Part shown: positions 1 through 9,065 of the stretch, piece after piece | Position numbering within the stretch: the first letter of the stretch is position 1 | Layout of the letters: the number at the start of each line of letters is the position of its first letter | Assembly (NCBI RefSeq): GCF_004801255.1 | Contig: NZ_CP036295.1 | Coordinates: forward strand, 1,624,001-1,688,000 | Direction: 5' to 3' | Length of the DNA: 64,000 nucleotides | From: Desulfovibrio desulfuricans | GTDB lineage: Bacteria > Desulfobacterota > Desulfovibrionia > Desulfovibrionales > Desulfovibrionaceae | The notes under the pieces: generated by a model | Database searches by the model: none | What the model saw: the letters and a program-made list of their open reading frames with translations, nothing else | What the model was told of the DNA's origin: nothing | Program-made: the position numbers and the translations under genes

Positions 1-621
1 GCTCCCCGTCCGGCGCGTTTTTTTCGCGTGCTGGCGCAGGGGGGCTGTCTTGAGCCCTGGTTTGAAGAGCACGAGCGCGCCCGGCACATTCCCGCCGGGC
101 CCCCGCAGTGGCATGCCAACAGCGTGCTTGGGCACAGCCTGAGGTTGATGGACGAGCTTGCAGGCGATGTCCTGGCGGTGTGGATGGCCCTGTGTCATGA
201 CCTTGGAAAAATCGGCACAGACCCGGCCCTGCTGCCGCACCACTACGGGCATGAGGCACGGGGTGTGCCCTTTGTGCAGGCGCTGGCAAAACGTCTGCGT
301 TTGCCCGCTGTCTACGCCAAAGCCGGAACCCTGGCTGCGGAAGAACACATGAAGGCGGGCATGTTCAGCGCGTTGCGGGCGGGCACACGTCGCGATCTGC
401 TCTGGCGGGTAAATCAGCTGGGGCTTACGCAGCCCTTTTGGAAGCTTGCGGATGCTGACAGCAGTTCCGCCGTCAGCGCCCTAGCCTATCCCAGCCTTGA
501 GGCCATTACAAACATACGCCTTCCGGAAGAATGGCGCAACCGGGGCGAAGATTCGGCCCGCAAGCTGCGTGAGCTGCAGTGCGCGGCTCTGGCAACGCTA
601 CGCAAAAAACAGGCCGTCTGA
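1..621 (+). CDS. cca: CCA-adding tRNA nucleotidyltransferase, C-terminal HD part (5' truncated)
   Basis: The reading frame is open from base 1, so the gene starts upstream of the window and only about 206 C-terminal residues are visible. The opening segment RFFRVLAQGGCLEPWFEE resembles the stretch before the HD domain of bacterial multifunctional CCA proteins. An HD metal-binding motif follows (CHDLGKIG, with GHSL upstream and HHYGHE downstream). The nucleotidyltransferase domain that adds or repairs the 3' CCA of tRNAs would lie outside the window; the HD domain in this family has phosphohydrolase activity. The family assignment is reasonably secure, but without the N-terminus another HD phosphohydrolase cannot be excluded. 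It converges on ybeY with a 39-base gap. Confidence 0.75.
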   Translation, partial: APRPARFFRVLAQGGCLEPWFEEHERARHIPAGPPQWHANSVLGHSLRLMDELAGDVLAVWMALCHDLGKIGTDPALLPHHYGHEARGVPFVQALAKRLRLPAVYAKAGTLAAEEHMKAGMFSALRAGTRRDLLWRVNQLGLTQPFWKLADADSSSAVSALAYPSLEAITNIRLPEEWRNRGEDSARKLRELQCAALATLRKKQAV

Positions 622-660
622 CCCCAATGCCCTCCGCAATCTGCCGGCATTTTTGCGGCG

Positions 661-1119
661 TCACGCCAATGCTGCCGCCGCAGCCTGCATAAATACGGCG
701 CTTGCCGCATCCATCCGTTCGCCGTGATCAAGCCCGCACAAATGGGCCATGCCGTGCGCCAGCAAACGCAGGGCATGCTCTGCGGGCTCCTGTCCGTACA
801 GCAGGCATTCCCTGCGCAGCGTGTCCAGTGAAAACAAAAGTGAACCAGGGGCGTCGCAGCCACCCGGAAAAGAAAGCACATTGGTCGGGCCAGAGCAGCC
901 CAGGCAACGCCTGTTTGCCGCGCTGATGGCGGCGTCATCCAGCAGGTGCAGTTCAACGGCCGACGGCGTGCTGGGCACGCTGGCCTTGCCGCATGCCGCC
1001 AGCATGGCTGCAAGGGCCGCCGCAAGCTGCCTTTTGTCCAGGGGCAAAAGCCACGCTGCTGCATAACGTCTGAAAATACAGACCCTTGCCTGCAAGTTAA
1101 CCGGTTCGCCAGCGTGCAT
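661..1119 (-). CDS. ybeY: Endoribonuclease YbeY (16S rRNA maturation)
   Basis: This 152-residue protein has the zinc-binding signature of the YbeY family near its C-terminus, HGMAHLCGLDH (H-x3-H-x5-H). The upstream NVLSFPGG segment is also typical. YbeY is a metal-dependent RNase involved in 16S rRNA 3'-end maturation and ribosome quality control. It starts 5 bases after the end of the pgpH gene, and the order phoH(ybeZ)-pgpH-ybeY is common in bacteria, which supports the call and implies co-transcription. The family is usually about 150-160 residues, so this looks full length. The sequence is alanine-rich and otherwise divergent from model YbeY proteins. Confidence 0.88.
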   Translation of the reverse strand: MHAGEPVNLQARVCIFRRYAAAWLLPLDKRQLAAALAAMLAACGKASVPSTPSAVELHLLDDAAISAANRRCLGCSGPTNVLSFPGGCDAPGSLLFSLDTLRRECLLYGQEPAEHALRLLAHGMAHLCGLDHGERMDAASAVFMQAAAAALA

Positions 1120-1124
1120 GGCCT

Positions 1125-3557
1125 CTATGCCTGCCCCTTATCTTCATTACTTGCAGCAGGATGTACAGGGGCGTCTGTTTTGCCGTTGGCCTTGGTTTCA
1201 GGCAAAGCTTTAAGATCTTGCGCGTGCGGGGTTTTATCACCGCACGGTTTGTCGCCGCAGGCCTTGTTATGCCCTGCGGGGGTCAGTACGGTTGCGCCCT
1301 GCGTGCCTGCGGCAGACGCGGCTGTAGTGCCGTTTTTGCCGTTGGCCTTGGCGGCGTCGATGCGGGCATCGGGGTAGGCAATACGCTGATGGAAAATACC
1401 CGTGAGAATGCGCTGGAAGTTTTCGCTCAGGAAGTGCAGATCCTTGAATGTCAGCTCGGACTCGTCCAGCTGGCCCTCAGAGAATATGCCCTTGATAATG
1501 GTGTCGATGTGCGTCTTGATGCGCGCGGGGGTAGGATCATTAAGGGTGCGGCTTGAAGCCTCCACCGAGTCGGCCAGCATGAGAATGGCGGCCTCCTTGG
1601 TTTGCGGGCGCGGCCCCACATAGCTGAAATCGGATTCGCGCGGCTTTTCGCCCAGGTTGATAGCCTTCTGGTAAAAAAAGCGTATGAGCCGCGTGCCATG
1701 GTGCTGGCTGATGATGTCGGCAATATCCTGTCCCAGCTTGTAGCGCTCGGCCAGTTCCGTACCTTTTTTGACGTGCGAAAGCAGAATGAGCGCGCTCATG
1801 GAGGGGGCAAGCTTGTCGTGCTTGTTGGGGCCGCCAAACTGGTTTTCAATAAAGTATTCGGGGTACGATAGCTTGCCCACGTCGTGATACAGGGCCGCCA
1901 CCTTGCACAGCAGGCTATTGGCCCCTATGGCCTTGGCCCCGGCCTCCACCATGTTGGCCACCACAAGCGAGTGATGATAGGTGCCGGGCACTGTGACCAT
2001 CAGCTCCTGCATGAGGGGCTGCTCGAGACTCATGAGCTCCATAAGGCGGAAGCGCGTGCTGTAGCCGAAAGAAATTTCAAGCACCGGGCTGACGGCAAAC
2101 AGCAGTATGAGCGAAAGCACGCTGTTGATAAACACGGCCAGCAGCTGCATGGGCATGACGCCGGGAGCGCTGTGGGCCAGCAAAGTTGCGCCAAACCAGA
2201 TGATGGACTGGCCGATGGTAAGCGGCACAATGCTCCAGACCACATCCTGTCGGCTCTGCGCATTGGTCACAAGCCACGTGGCCAGCATGCCGCCGAGAAA
2301 ATGCAGCAAAAACAGTGAAAACTGCGCCTGAAACATGAGCATGGTAAAGAACGACAGCAATAGCGCCATGGTGCAGTAGCGCCGGGCCGCAAAAACCATG
2401 GCCACCAGACCTACCGCACCGGCTACCGGGTAGCCCACCGCCAGCGTATTAAGAAACGTAAGGCTGTCGTTGCGCATCCCCAGTACGTATACGGCCTTTG
2501 CCCCAACGCTGAAAAGCAGCAACAGCAGCGAGATAAGCAGCATGTCCTTGCAGCGCAGGGGAGTGCCGGGCTTGCCGCTGGGCGCGACAAAAAAACCGAT
2601 GGAAAACACAAGCGAGCACAAGAACGCGCCTGCGGCGATGTCCCAGCGCATGGGGTCAGAGGCAGATTTGTACAGGGTCTGCAGTTTGATCTGCTGTTCG
2701 CGGCTGACGCGTTCGCCCTTGCGCAGGACAATCTCGCCCTTCTGTATCTGGTAGTACACAGGCTCAACCATGGACATGACGGCACTGCTGCGTTTTTGGG
2801 TCGATTCCCTGTTCAGCGTCAGCGACGAAGGCATGGTGGCGGAAAGCAGAATATTGATGGCCCGCCGCGATTGCGGGTTGAGAGTGGATACCTGCCGGAT
2901 CTGGGCAGAAATTTCTGCCAGGTACGACTGCACGTCGGGCAGGTTGGTCACATCCGGGCGCAGCATTTCCGTGCTGGTATCCAGGTTGCGCACGATCACG
3001 CCTGAACGCTCTACACGGGCAGAGCGTATGTCGCCCACCAGACCCTCGGCCATGTGGTCGCGTATCTGGGGCAGCAGCACCTTGAGCAGATAGGTCTGGG
3101 CCTCGGGCTGCGCCAGTTCGGGCAAAATTTCATCGGCAACGGTGGGCGTCAGTTCTTCCACCAGTCGGTGCAGCGGCCCCTCGTGCCCGGCATGATAATC
3201 AATGCCGTTGTTGAGGCTGCGCATTATCTCCACAATACGGTTCTGAAACGCCGCAAAGGGTTCAAGGCTCAGATCGTAGACAGGCGGCTGCAGCAGCTGC
3301 ACCTGTTTGCGCCTGGCCTTGGTGGCCTGCACGTCTTCCACCAGAATGTCGCGGTCGGCAATAACGTCCGACTCCGCAACCTGTCCCGCCACATAAACAC
3401 GTGGCACGGCCTCAAAGTTGGCCCCTGCCAGCAAACCGATAAACAGCAGGGTAACCACCAGTACAGTAAGACCCAGACCGCAATGGTGTCGGGCGCGCAG
3501 CATTTGGATGAGTGCGAAGATGCTAGCTGGACGAGCCGTTTTTTTCTGCATTATCAT
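1125..3557 (-). CDS. pgpH: 7TM-HD membrane phosphohydrolase, PgpH-type c-di-AMP phosphodiesterase
   Basis: An 810-residue integral membrane protein. It has an N-terminal transmembrane helix (about residues 25-50), a large extracytoplasmic domain (about 50-310), a multi-helix membrane block (about 310-500) and a cytoplasmic HD domain (about 530-690) with YHHSLVVANM and LYHDVGKLSYPEYF. This is the 7TMR-HDED/7TM/HD architecture of PgpH (YqfF), which in Listeria hydrolyses cyclic di-AMP. The last 70 residues are a low-complexity Ala/Gly/Lys tail containing a CGDK repeat. The start overlaps the end of phoH by 35 bases. An in-frame ATG six bases downstream (3551) is an alternative, and neither has a strong ribosome binding site. 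Substrate specificity is inferred from the family only. Confidence 0.88.
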   Translation of the reverse strand: MIMQKKTARPASIFALIQMLRARHHCGLGLTVLVVTLLFIGLLAGANFEAVPRVYVAGQVAESDVIADRDILVEDVQATKARRKQVQLLQPPVYDLSLEPFAAFQNRIVEIMRSLNNGIDYHAGHEGPLHRLVEELTPTVADEILPELAQPEAQTYLLKVLLPQIRDHMAEGLVGDIRSARVERSGVIVRNLDTSTEMLRPDVTNLPDVQSYLAEISAQIRQVSTLNPQSRRAINILLSATMPSSLTLNRESTQKRSSAVMSMVEPVYYQIQKGEIVLRKGERVSREQQIKLQTLYKSASDPMRWDIAAGAFLCSLVFSIGFFVAPSGKPGTPLRCKDMLLISLLLLLFSVGAKAVYVLGMRNDSLTFLNTLAVGYPVAGAVGLVAMVFAARRYCTMALLLSFFTMLMFQAQFSLFLLHFLGGMLATWLVTNAQSRQDVVWSIVPLTIGQSIIWFGATLLAHSAPGVMPMQLLAVFINSVLSLILLFAVSPVLEISFGYSTRFRLMELMSLEQPLMQELMVTVPGTYHHSLVVANMVEAGAKAIGANSLLCKVAALYHDVGKLSYPEYFIENQFGGPNKHDKLAPSMSALILLSHVKKGTELAERYKLGQDIADIISQHHGTRLIRFFYQKAINLGEKPRESDFSYVGPRPQTKEAAILMLADSVEASSRTLNDPTPARIKTHIDTIIKGIFSEGQLDESELTFKDLHFLSENFQRILTGIFHQRIAYPDARIDAAKANGKNGTTAASAAGTQGATVLTPAGHNKACGDKPCGDKTPHAQDLKALPETKANGKTDAPVHPAASNEDKGQA

Positions 3558-4521
3558 AGGCGTTTACAATGGCTCCCACCAATGGATGACGCACAACGTC
3601 GGCCTTGGTGAAGTGGTGCACGGCGATGGTTGGGACTTTGGCAAGAATCTGCAGCGCATGGATCAGGCCGGAACGCGGGCGCTGCCCCCCGGGCTGCATG
3701 GGCAGATCGATCTGGGTGGTGTCGCCCGTCACGACCATGCGCGAACCAAACCCCATGCGGGTAAGAAACATCTTCATCTGTTCCTGCGTGGTGTTCTGCG
3801 CTTCGTCGAGGATGATAAAGGCATCGTTGAGCGTGCGGCCGCGCATAAAGGCCAGCGGCGCAACCTCAATGGAACCCACCTCAAGCATGGAGGCCACCTT
3901 GGGCTGGGGCATCATGTCATGCAGGGCGTCGTACAGAGGGCGAAGATAGGGGTTGACCTTGTCGGCCAGGTCGCCGGGCAAAAAGCCCAGCCGCTCGCCA
4001 GCCTCCACAGCCGGGCGGGTCAGCACGATGCGCTTGACCCTGTGCTGCTGAAACATGGAAAGCGCCATGGCGACGGCAAGGTATGTTTTGCCAGTGCCCG
4101 CAGGGCCCACGGCAAAAACAAGCTCGTTGCGCCGCAGCAGGTCAAGATAGGTGCGCTGGGCGACATTGCGGGCGCTAACGGTTTTGCGCGGGGTGTTGAC
4201 GAATACGGCATCCTTGAAAATTTGTTCAAGGTTCAGGCCGGGATCGGCCCGCAGCATTTCATAGCTCCGGGCAATGTCCTGCTGGCTCAGGCTCAGGCCG
4301 CCGCGCAAAAGTTCGTACAGCTGCACAAACACGTTGCACAGCAGCTGACGCACGTCCATGTCGGGGCTTTCGATAAGAATGCTGGCGCCGCGGCTGCCTA
4401 TAGAGGCCCCGCTGGCCGCAGCCAGCAGCTCAAGGTGCGCATTGTGCGGACCAAACAGCTGGTTGGCCAACGCAGGATCGTCGAATTCGACGGTCTCAAG
4501 CATGGAGGAATGTACTGCCAT
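3523..4521 (-). CDS. ybeZ: PhoH-family ATPase (YbeZ)
   Basis: A 332-residue PhoH-like protein. The Walker A motif GPAGTGKT is at about residues 139-146 and the Walker B-like segment FIILDEAQNT at about 230-239. The conserved GFLPGDLADKVNPY segment follows the Walker A motif. Residues 20-75 resemble the KH-like N-terminal domain of this family. PhoH/YbeZ is a cytoplasmic ATPase thought to act with YbeY in RNA metabolism. It is the first gene of the leftward phoH-pgpH-ybeY operon. A GAGAG sequence sits five bases upstream of the ATG. The length is usual for the family. Confidence 0.92.
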   Translation of the reverse strand: MAVHSSMLETVEFDDPALANQLFGPHNAHLELLAAASGASIGSRGASILIESPDMDVRQLLCNVFVQLYELLRGGLSLSQQDIARSYEMLRADPGLNLEQIFKDAVFVNTPRKTVSARNVAQRTYLDLLRRNELVFAVGPAGTGKTYLAVAMALSMFQQHRVKRIVLTRPAVEAGERLGFLPGDLADKVNPYLRPLYDALHDMMPQPKVASMLEVGSIEVAPLAFMRGRTLNDAFIILDEAQNTTQEQMKMFLTRMGFGSRMVVTGDTTQIDLPMQPGGQRPRSGLIHALQILAKVPTIAVHHFTKADVVRHPLVGAIVNAYDNAEKNGSSS

Positions 4522-4717
4522 AGCCGCTCTCTAGCCTATTTCAGTTTGCCTGTCTATTGCAGGCTTCGACTGCCGGATGTTTTTCAACATGACGGGGTAA
4601 CAGGTGCGCGGCTGACATGGCATATCATTGTGGCCTGAAATATGCATATTCATGTAAAAACATGCAGAACAGCCCCAATTCCACACGATTTAGGGCAAAA
4701 AATGCCGAGGAGTCACC
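4522..4717. promoter_or_regulatory. Divergent intergenic region between ybeZ and the serine-rich gene
   Basis: These 196 bases separate two divergently transcribed genes and must hold both promoters. They contain a 12-base palindrome AATATGCATATT near 4640 and a CATG-N6-CATG pair just after it, which could be operators. I could not find a convincing -35/-10 pair, so only the location is supported. Confidence 0.3.
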
Positions 4718-5671
4718 ATGAGCAGCGTATCGGGCGTCAGCAGCTATACAAGCGCACTGTACCAGTGGCAAAACCAGAAGCTGGGCACCTCTACCTCTGA
4801 CAGCTCATCGTCTTCGGGTTCCAGCAGTTCTTCAAGCTCCCTGAGCCAGCTGCTCAGCGGCAACACGATGTCCAACCAGCTTTCCAGCATGGTTGAGCTG
4901 ACCAAATACGCCATGAACGCCATGGGGCTCAAGAGCGACAGCCGCGTTACCTTCAGCCAGATTACCAAGTATCGCGAGCAGTTGAATACGGAATTCAACA
5001 CCGCCGTTTCGGAGGGGTTGGCCAAACTGGGCGTCAGCGATCCTTCAGGCGTTACTTTCACTCTGGCAGCTGACGGTTCACTTACCGCCGCCAGCGCCAA
5101 TGCCAACGATCAGGCCAACGTGCAGGCCTGGCTGAAAAAAAATACGACCATCGCCAAGGATTTGCGCACGGCCCTGACCACAGCGGGCATAAGCTCGAGC
5201 ACTGCGGTCTCCATGACTGTGGACAGCACCGGCAAGCTGACGGCAGCCAGCAGCACCGACAGCTCGACCAAAGCCGCCATCCAGGCCGTACTGGACAAAT
5301 CCACTCTTGGCAAAACACTGAGCACGGGCATGCAAAGCCTCGCTGTGAGCAGCGACGCCAAGTTTACCCTGCAAAGCAATGAGGACGGCAGCGTAACCGT
5401 GCAGAGCAGCGATGCCGCCACCAAGGCCGCAGTGCAGAGTTTTTTTGACAACAACTCCGCTCTGGTCAAAAAATTCAATCAGATTCAGGCGCTTTCGGGA
5501 CTGGATGACGCCCGCAAGGCCATGCAGGTCTCGCCGTCCGACCTGCGCAAGCGCATTGAGGTGGAATCCATGGCCGCATGGTGGTCTGGCTCCGGCAACT
5601 CGTCCAGCTCTTTTGGCACATATGCTGACGGCAGCCTTTCCATGCTCTCGGGGCTCAACCTCAACGTTTGA
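4718..5671 (+). CDS. Serine-rich protein of unknown function with degenerate internal repeats
   Basis: I do not recognise a named family for this 317-residue protein. It starts at an ATG with GAGGAG six bases upstream. There is no signal peptide or membrane segment. Residues 26-48 are almost pure serine. From about residue 100 to 245 the protein has about three degenerate repeats of about 50 residues. Each has a short beta-like phrase (FTLAADGSLTAAS; MTVDSTGKLTAAS; FTLQSNEDGSVTVQS), then an Ala-rich amphipathic stretch ending in runs such as VQAWLKKN, IQAVLDKS and VQSFFDNN. The C-terminus is Gly/Ser-rich. Composition and the MSSVSGVSSYTSALYQWQNQ start recall exported flagellum-associated or adhesin-like proteins, but that is a guess. 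It is flanked by a bidirectional terminator. Confidence 0.75.
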   Translation: MSSVSGVSSYTSALYQWQNQKLGTSTSDSSSSSGSSSSSSSLSQLLSGNTMSNQLSSMVELTKYAMNAMGLKSDSRVTFSQITKYREQLNTEFNTAVSEGLAKLGVSDPSGVTFTLAADGSLTAASANANDQANVQAWLKKNTTIAKDLRTALTTAGISSSTAVSMTVDSTGKLTAASSTDSSTKAAIQAVLDKSTLGKTLSTGMQSLAVSSDAKFTLQSNEDGSVTVQSSDAATKAAVQSFFDNNSALVKKFNQIQALSGLDDARKAMQVSPSDLRKRIEVESMAAWWSGSGNSSSSFGTYADGSLSMLSGLNLNV

Positions 5672-5700
5672 GAACCCCGGAAAATTTGGCCGCAAGGCAA

Positions 5701-5745
5701 AAGAACAGCGGAGCTTTCGGCACTACCGGAAACTCCGCTGTTCTT
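5701..5745. terminator. Bidirectional stem-loop terminator
   Basis: A perfect 13-base stem (5701-5713 with 5733-5745, AAGAACAGCGGAG) with further partial pairing inside. It lies between the convergent serine-rich gene and gatB. The AA/TT ends give short U-runs on both strands. Confidence 0.7.
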
Positions 5746-5767
5746 GCAGTCTGCAAATTATGGACAG

Positions 5768-7201
5768 TTACAGCTTTTTGGCCAGCAGCTCGTTGACCAG
5801 GGCAGGATTGGCCTTGCCCTTGGTGGCGCGCATGATCTGGCCCACAAAAAAGCTGATGAGCTTGGTCTTGCCGCCCCGGTAGGCCTCAACCTCGGCGGGG
5901 TTGGCGGCAATAACCTCGTCCACTGCAGCCTCGAGCGCCGATGAGTCGGAAATCTGCGCAAGGCCTTTTTCTTTAACATAAGCTTCGGGCATGGCGCCCT
6001 GTTCAAAAAGATCGCCAAAGATATCGTTGGCGATCTTTGCGCTGATGGCGCCGCCGTCAACCAGGCGCACCAGTTCGGCCAGGGCTTCGGGCTTCATGGC
6101 CCAGGCGGAGGGGTCGGCCGCGTTCAGCCCCCGGGCATTGCACTCGCGCAGCAGCGGGCCAAGGACAAAATTGGCCACCTTTTTGGGATCGGCTTTAGCG
6201 GCGGCGGCTTCAAAAAAGTCTGCCAGCCCCCTGCTCTGCACCAGTACCTCAGCCTCTGCCTCGGGCAGACCGGCCATGGCCACAAAGCGGGCAACCCGGA
6301 GATGGGGCAGCTCGGGCAGTTCTGCCCGCCAGCGGTCCAGTTCTTCCTGCGTGATGTCTACGGGCAGGATGTCCGGGTCGGGAAAATAACGGTAGTCGTG
6401 AGCTTCTTCCTTGCTGCGCATGGAGGCCGTGGCGTTTTTAACGGCGTCGTACAGGCGTGTTTCCTGCACAACCTTGTCGCCGTCGTCGAGCACGTCCTGC
6501 TGGCGTGAAATTTCATATTCAATGGCGCGCTGCACATTGCGGAAGGAGTTGAGGTTTTTCAGCTCGGTACGGGTGCCAAAGGGTTCTGTGCCCGCAAGGC
6601 GCAGTGAAACGTTGGCGTCGCACCTGAAGCTGCCCTCTTCCATATTGCCGTCGCACACGCCAAGGTAGGTCACAATGCTGTACAGGGCCTTGAGGTAGGC
6701 CACTGCCTCGGCTGCGGAGCGCATGTCCGGCTCGGAAACAATTTCCACCAGCGGCGTACCCGCGCGGTTGAGGTCGACGTAGCTCAGGTTTTCGCCCTGG
6801 ACGTGAATATTTTTGCCCGCGTCGTTTTCCATATGGATGCGGGTAATGCCCACGCGCCGGGTGCGACCGTCCACGCTTATTTCAAGGTGCCCGTGCTCGC
6901 AGATGGGCAGCTCGAACTGCGATATCTGGTAGCCTGCGGGCAGGTCGGGGTAAAAATAGTTTTTGCGGGCAAAGATGGAGCGGGTATTGATGGCGCAGTT
7001 GGTGGCCAGACCGACCATGGCCGCATAATGCACAGCCTGCCTGTTGGGCACGGGCAAGGCGCCGGGCATGCCTGAGCACACTTCGCAGACATTGGCGTTG
7101 GCGGGTTGCCCGAATGTGGTGGGGCAGGAACAGAACAGTTTGGAGGCCGTGGCCAGTTGCACATGCACTTCAAGGCCAATCACGGCTTCATAGGCGGCCA
7201 T
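5768..7201 (-). CDS. gatB: Aspartyl/glutamyl-tRNA amidotransferase subunit B
   Basis: A 477-residue GatB. The N-terminus [20 protein letters not shown] and the phrase [18 protein letters not shown] are diagnostic, followed by [20 protein letters not shown] and a C-terminal YqeY-like helical tail. GatB is the kinase/tRNA-binding subunit of the GatCAB complex, which converts Glu-tRNA(Gln) and/or Asp-tRNA(Asn) to the amide forms. This means the organism uses the indirect route for at least one amide tRNA. gatC and gatA are not adjacent here. Length and start (ATG) are normal. Confidence 0.96.
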   Translation of the reverse strand: MAAYEAVIGLEVHVQLATASKLFCSCPTTFGQPANANVCEVCSGMPGALPVPNRQAVHYAAMVGLATNCAINTRSIFARKNYFYPDLPAGYQISQFELPICEHGHLEISVDGRTRRVGITRIHMENDAGKNIHVQGENLSYVDLNRAGTPLVEIVSEPDMRSAAEAVAYLKALYSIVTYLGVCDGNMEEGSFRCDANVSLRLAGTEPFGTRTELKNLNSFRNVQRAIEYEISRQQDVLDDGDKVVQETRLYDAVKNATASMRSKEEAHDYRYFPDPDILPVDITQEELDRWRAELPELPHLRVARFVAMAGLPEAEAEVLVQSRGLADFFEAAAAKADPKKVANFVLGPLLRECNARGLNAADPSAWAMKPEALAELVRLVDGGAISAKIANDIFGDLFEQGAMPEAYVKEKGLAQISDSSALEAAVDEVIAANPAEVEAYRGGKTKLISFFVGQIMRATKGKANPALVNELLAKKL

Positions 7202-7325
7202 AGGTCAAATTACTCCCTCAAGCGGGGTCAGCCCCGTAGTTGCGCGGCAAAAGCGCCGCTATGCGTTAACGCGCCCGGTAACCCAAACATCCGGCAGCGG
7301 ATGCTGCCCTTGAGACGCCTTGGCG
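7202..7325. other. Intergenic region with short hairpins
   Basis: 124 bases between two leftward genes. Three short GC-rich hairpins are visible. One, CATCCG/CGGATG at 7288-7303, is followed on the minus strand by a short T-run and may be a weak terminator for the upstream gene. No gene is seen. Confidence 0.3.
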
Positions 7326-9065
7326 TCAATGGGGGATGCTGGCATCAAAATATTTACCAACCCCGTACTCTCCCCTGCGGAAAAACCGCTGCGGGTCGGG
7401 GCCGATGATCTGCATTTCCCTGTTTTTGGACTGCACATCAAGGGCGATGCGCATCTCCTTGGTGCAACCGGTGGAAAAGGTCGAATCCTTGCCCGACCAC
7501 TGCGGCGGAACCTTGCGCCCAAGCAGGGCAAAGCTTTCCTCGATGTCTTCAACGGTCTGAAACCGCCACACGTCGATATAGCCGCTGCGCTGCACCTGCT
7601 CCCACATATACATGAGGTCGTCGCCGTCCATGCCTTCAATGAAGTGTTCGGCGGGGTTGATTATCAGGATATTATCCATTTTTTTACGCAAATTGTCTAT
7701 AAAGGCGCGCACAAGTTCCGTGGCTGTCGAGGTTTCGCCCGGTATGCTGCCGATGACGCAGCTGTAAAACATCACCGTGCGGCCCTGTTGCCTGGCCTCG
7801 CGCATGCCTTCTATGATGCTGGCGGACTGGGCGGCAATGTCGCTCTCGCTGAACTTGTGGGCGCACTCGGCATGGCGGCGCAGCTTGATGTGAAAGCCAT
7901 GGTCGTCATGCCAGTAGCAGACCACGTCGCGGGTGTACTGGTGGCTGCTGCCCATGAGCACGTCCGCCACGCGCCAGCCCTTGCCCAGGATAAGGTCAGC
8001 CTCTTTCCACGCGCGTGAAAAGGTCACGGAAACCCGGTACAGATTGAGGCGCTCTCTCGTACCGTCGCCGATTACCACAAGCCGGTGCTCGCGCAGCTGG
8101 CGCAGCAGCTCGTTTTTGCTTAAGCGCGGCTCGTGCAGAACCTTGCCCTCGCCAAGCATGCGCGTTATGGCGGGGTCAAGCTCCATGTCTTCCAACGTTG
8201 GCGAGTAAAAAAAGAAGCCCGACTTTACGGCAAAAATAACCTTGTGCCCCATGCGTATGAGGCTGTTGGCCACAGACAGGTCAAAAACAGTGCCGCCGTC
8301 GGCATCGCACAAAAAAAGCACCGTGCCGGATTTGACCGCGCTGGCTTCAAAAAACTGCCGCAAATGGGCGCAGGCTTCCCGCGTCATGTCCATGGCAAGG
8401 CGCACGCTCTCGACGCTGGGCGGCGCGTCTATCCAGGGGCGGGACATGGCCGAGAGACACAGCAGCCGCGACAGCTCCACATAGTTGAGCATTCGTCTTG
8501 CCGTGGCTATGGAGTCGGCCATGGTCACTTCAGGCATGGCGGCAAGGTTGTCGCGCACGGGCGCTTCGCCGAGCATTTCCAGCTGCCGTCGGGTGGAGAT
8601 GCGGCGCAGATGCCGCCAGGGGTCGTCCAGCTGGTTGCCCTGCGCAAGCACAAGGTCGGTCATTCGTTTGACCAACCGCGACGGTATAAGGGTATGTTGG
8701 GCAATATACTGGTTGAAGCGAAAACGGCAAAACTGCAAAATCCGCCTGCGTTTTTCGCCTTCAGGGGTAAAGGATCGCACCAGGCGCATAATGATGCGCC
8801 ACGAACGGTTGTACTGGTTGCGCAGTTCTTTGGGCGGGGTTGGCCTGCACAGCAGCTTGAAGGTGTCGTCCGAGCACGGCAGGTACACCTGATTGCGTGC
8901 AAGGCTCACCATAAAGGACATCTGCTCCTGACTGGCGACAATATCCGGGTTCATGCCGTAGGCGATATTGTTGTCCATCAGCATGCTGTAGAGCCATGCG
9001 TCAAAACGGACATTTTCACCAAGCCTGAAATCGCTCACCTTGTCGACGCTGATGGCGCTGCTCAT
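7326..9065 (-). CDS. DUF89/ARMT1-like domain protein, divergent
   Basis: A 579-residue cytoplasmic protein. The central segment LFLCDADGGTVFDLSVANSL, followed by a VIFAVKSG strand and later LILGKGWRVADVLMG, has the layout of the DUF89/ARMT1 metal-dependent phosphatase domain. The usual DNxGE motif is altered to DADGG, so catalysis is uncertain. Residues 1-230 are helical and residues 400-579 form a further conserved-looking domain I cannot name. The ATG at 9065 was chosen over upstream in-frame ATGs at 9080 and 9089 because GGAG lies eight bases before it and because it forms an ATGA overlap with nadK. Coupling to NAD kinase suggests a role linked to nucleotide or metabolite repair, but this is inference. 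Confidence 0.65.
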   Translation of the reverse strand: MSSAISVDKVSDFRLGENVRFDAWLYSMLMDNNIAYGMNPDIVASQEQMSFMVSLARNQVYLPCSDDTFKLLCRPTPPKELRNQYNRSWRIIMRLVRSFTPEGEKRRRILQFCRFRFNQYIAQHTLIPSRLVKRMTDLVLAQGNQLDDPWRHLRRISTRRQLEMLGEAPVRDNLAAMPEVTMADSIATARRMLNYVELSRLLCLSAMSRPWIDAPPSVESVRLAMDMTREACAHLRQFFEASAVKSGTVLFLCDADGGTVFDLSVANSLIRMGHKVIFAVKSGFFFYSPTLEDMELDPAITRMLGEGKVLHEPRLSKNELLRQLREHRLVVIGDGTRERLNLYRVSVTFSRAWKEADLILGKGWRVADVLMGSSHQYTRDVVCYWHDDHGFHIKLRRHAECAHKFSESDIAAQSASIIEGMREARQQGRTVMFYSCVIGSIPGETSTATELVRAFIDNLRKKMDNILIINPAEHFIEGMDGDDLMYMWEQVQRSGYIDVWRFQTVEDIEESFALLGRKVPPQWSGKDSTFSTGCTKEMRIALDVQSKNREMQIIGPDPQRFFRRGEYGVGKYFDASIPH

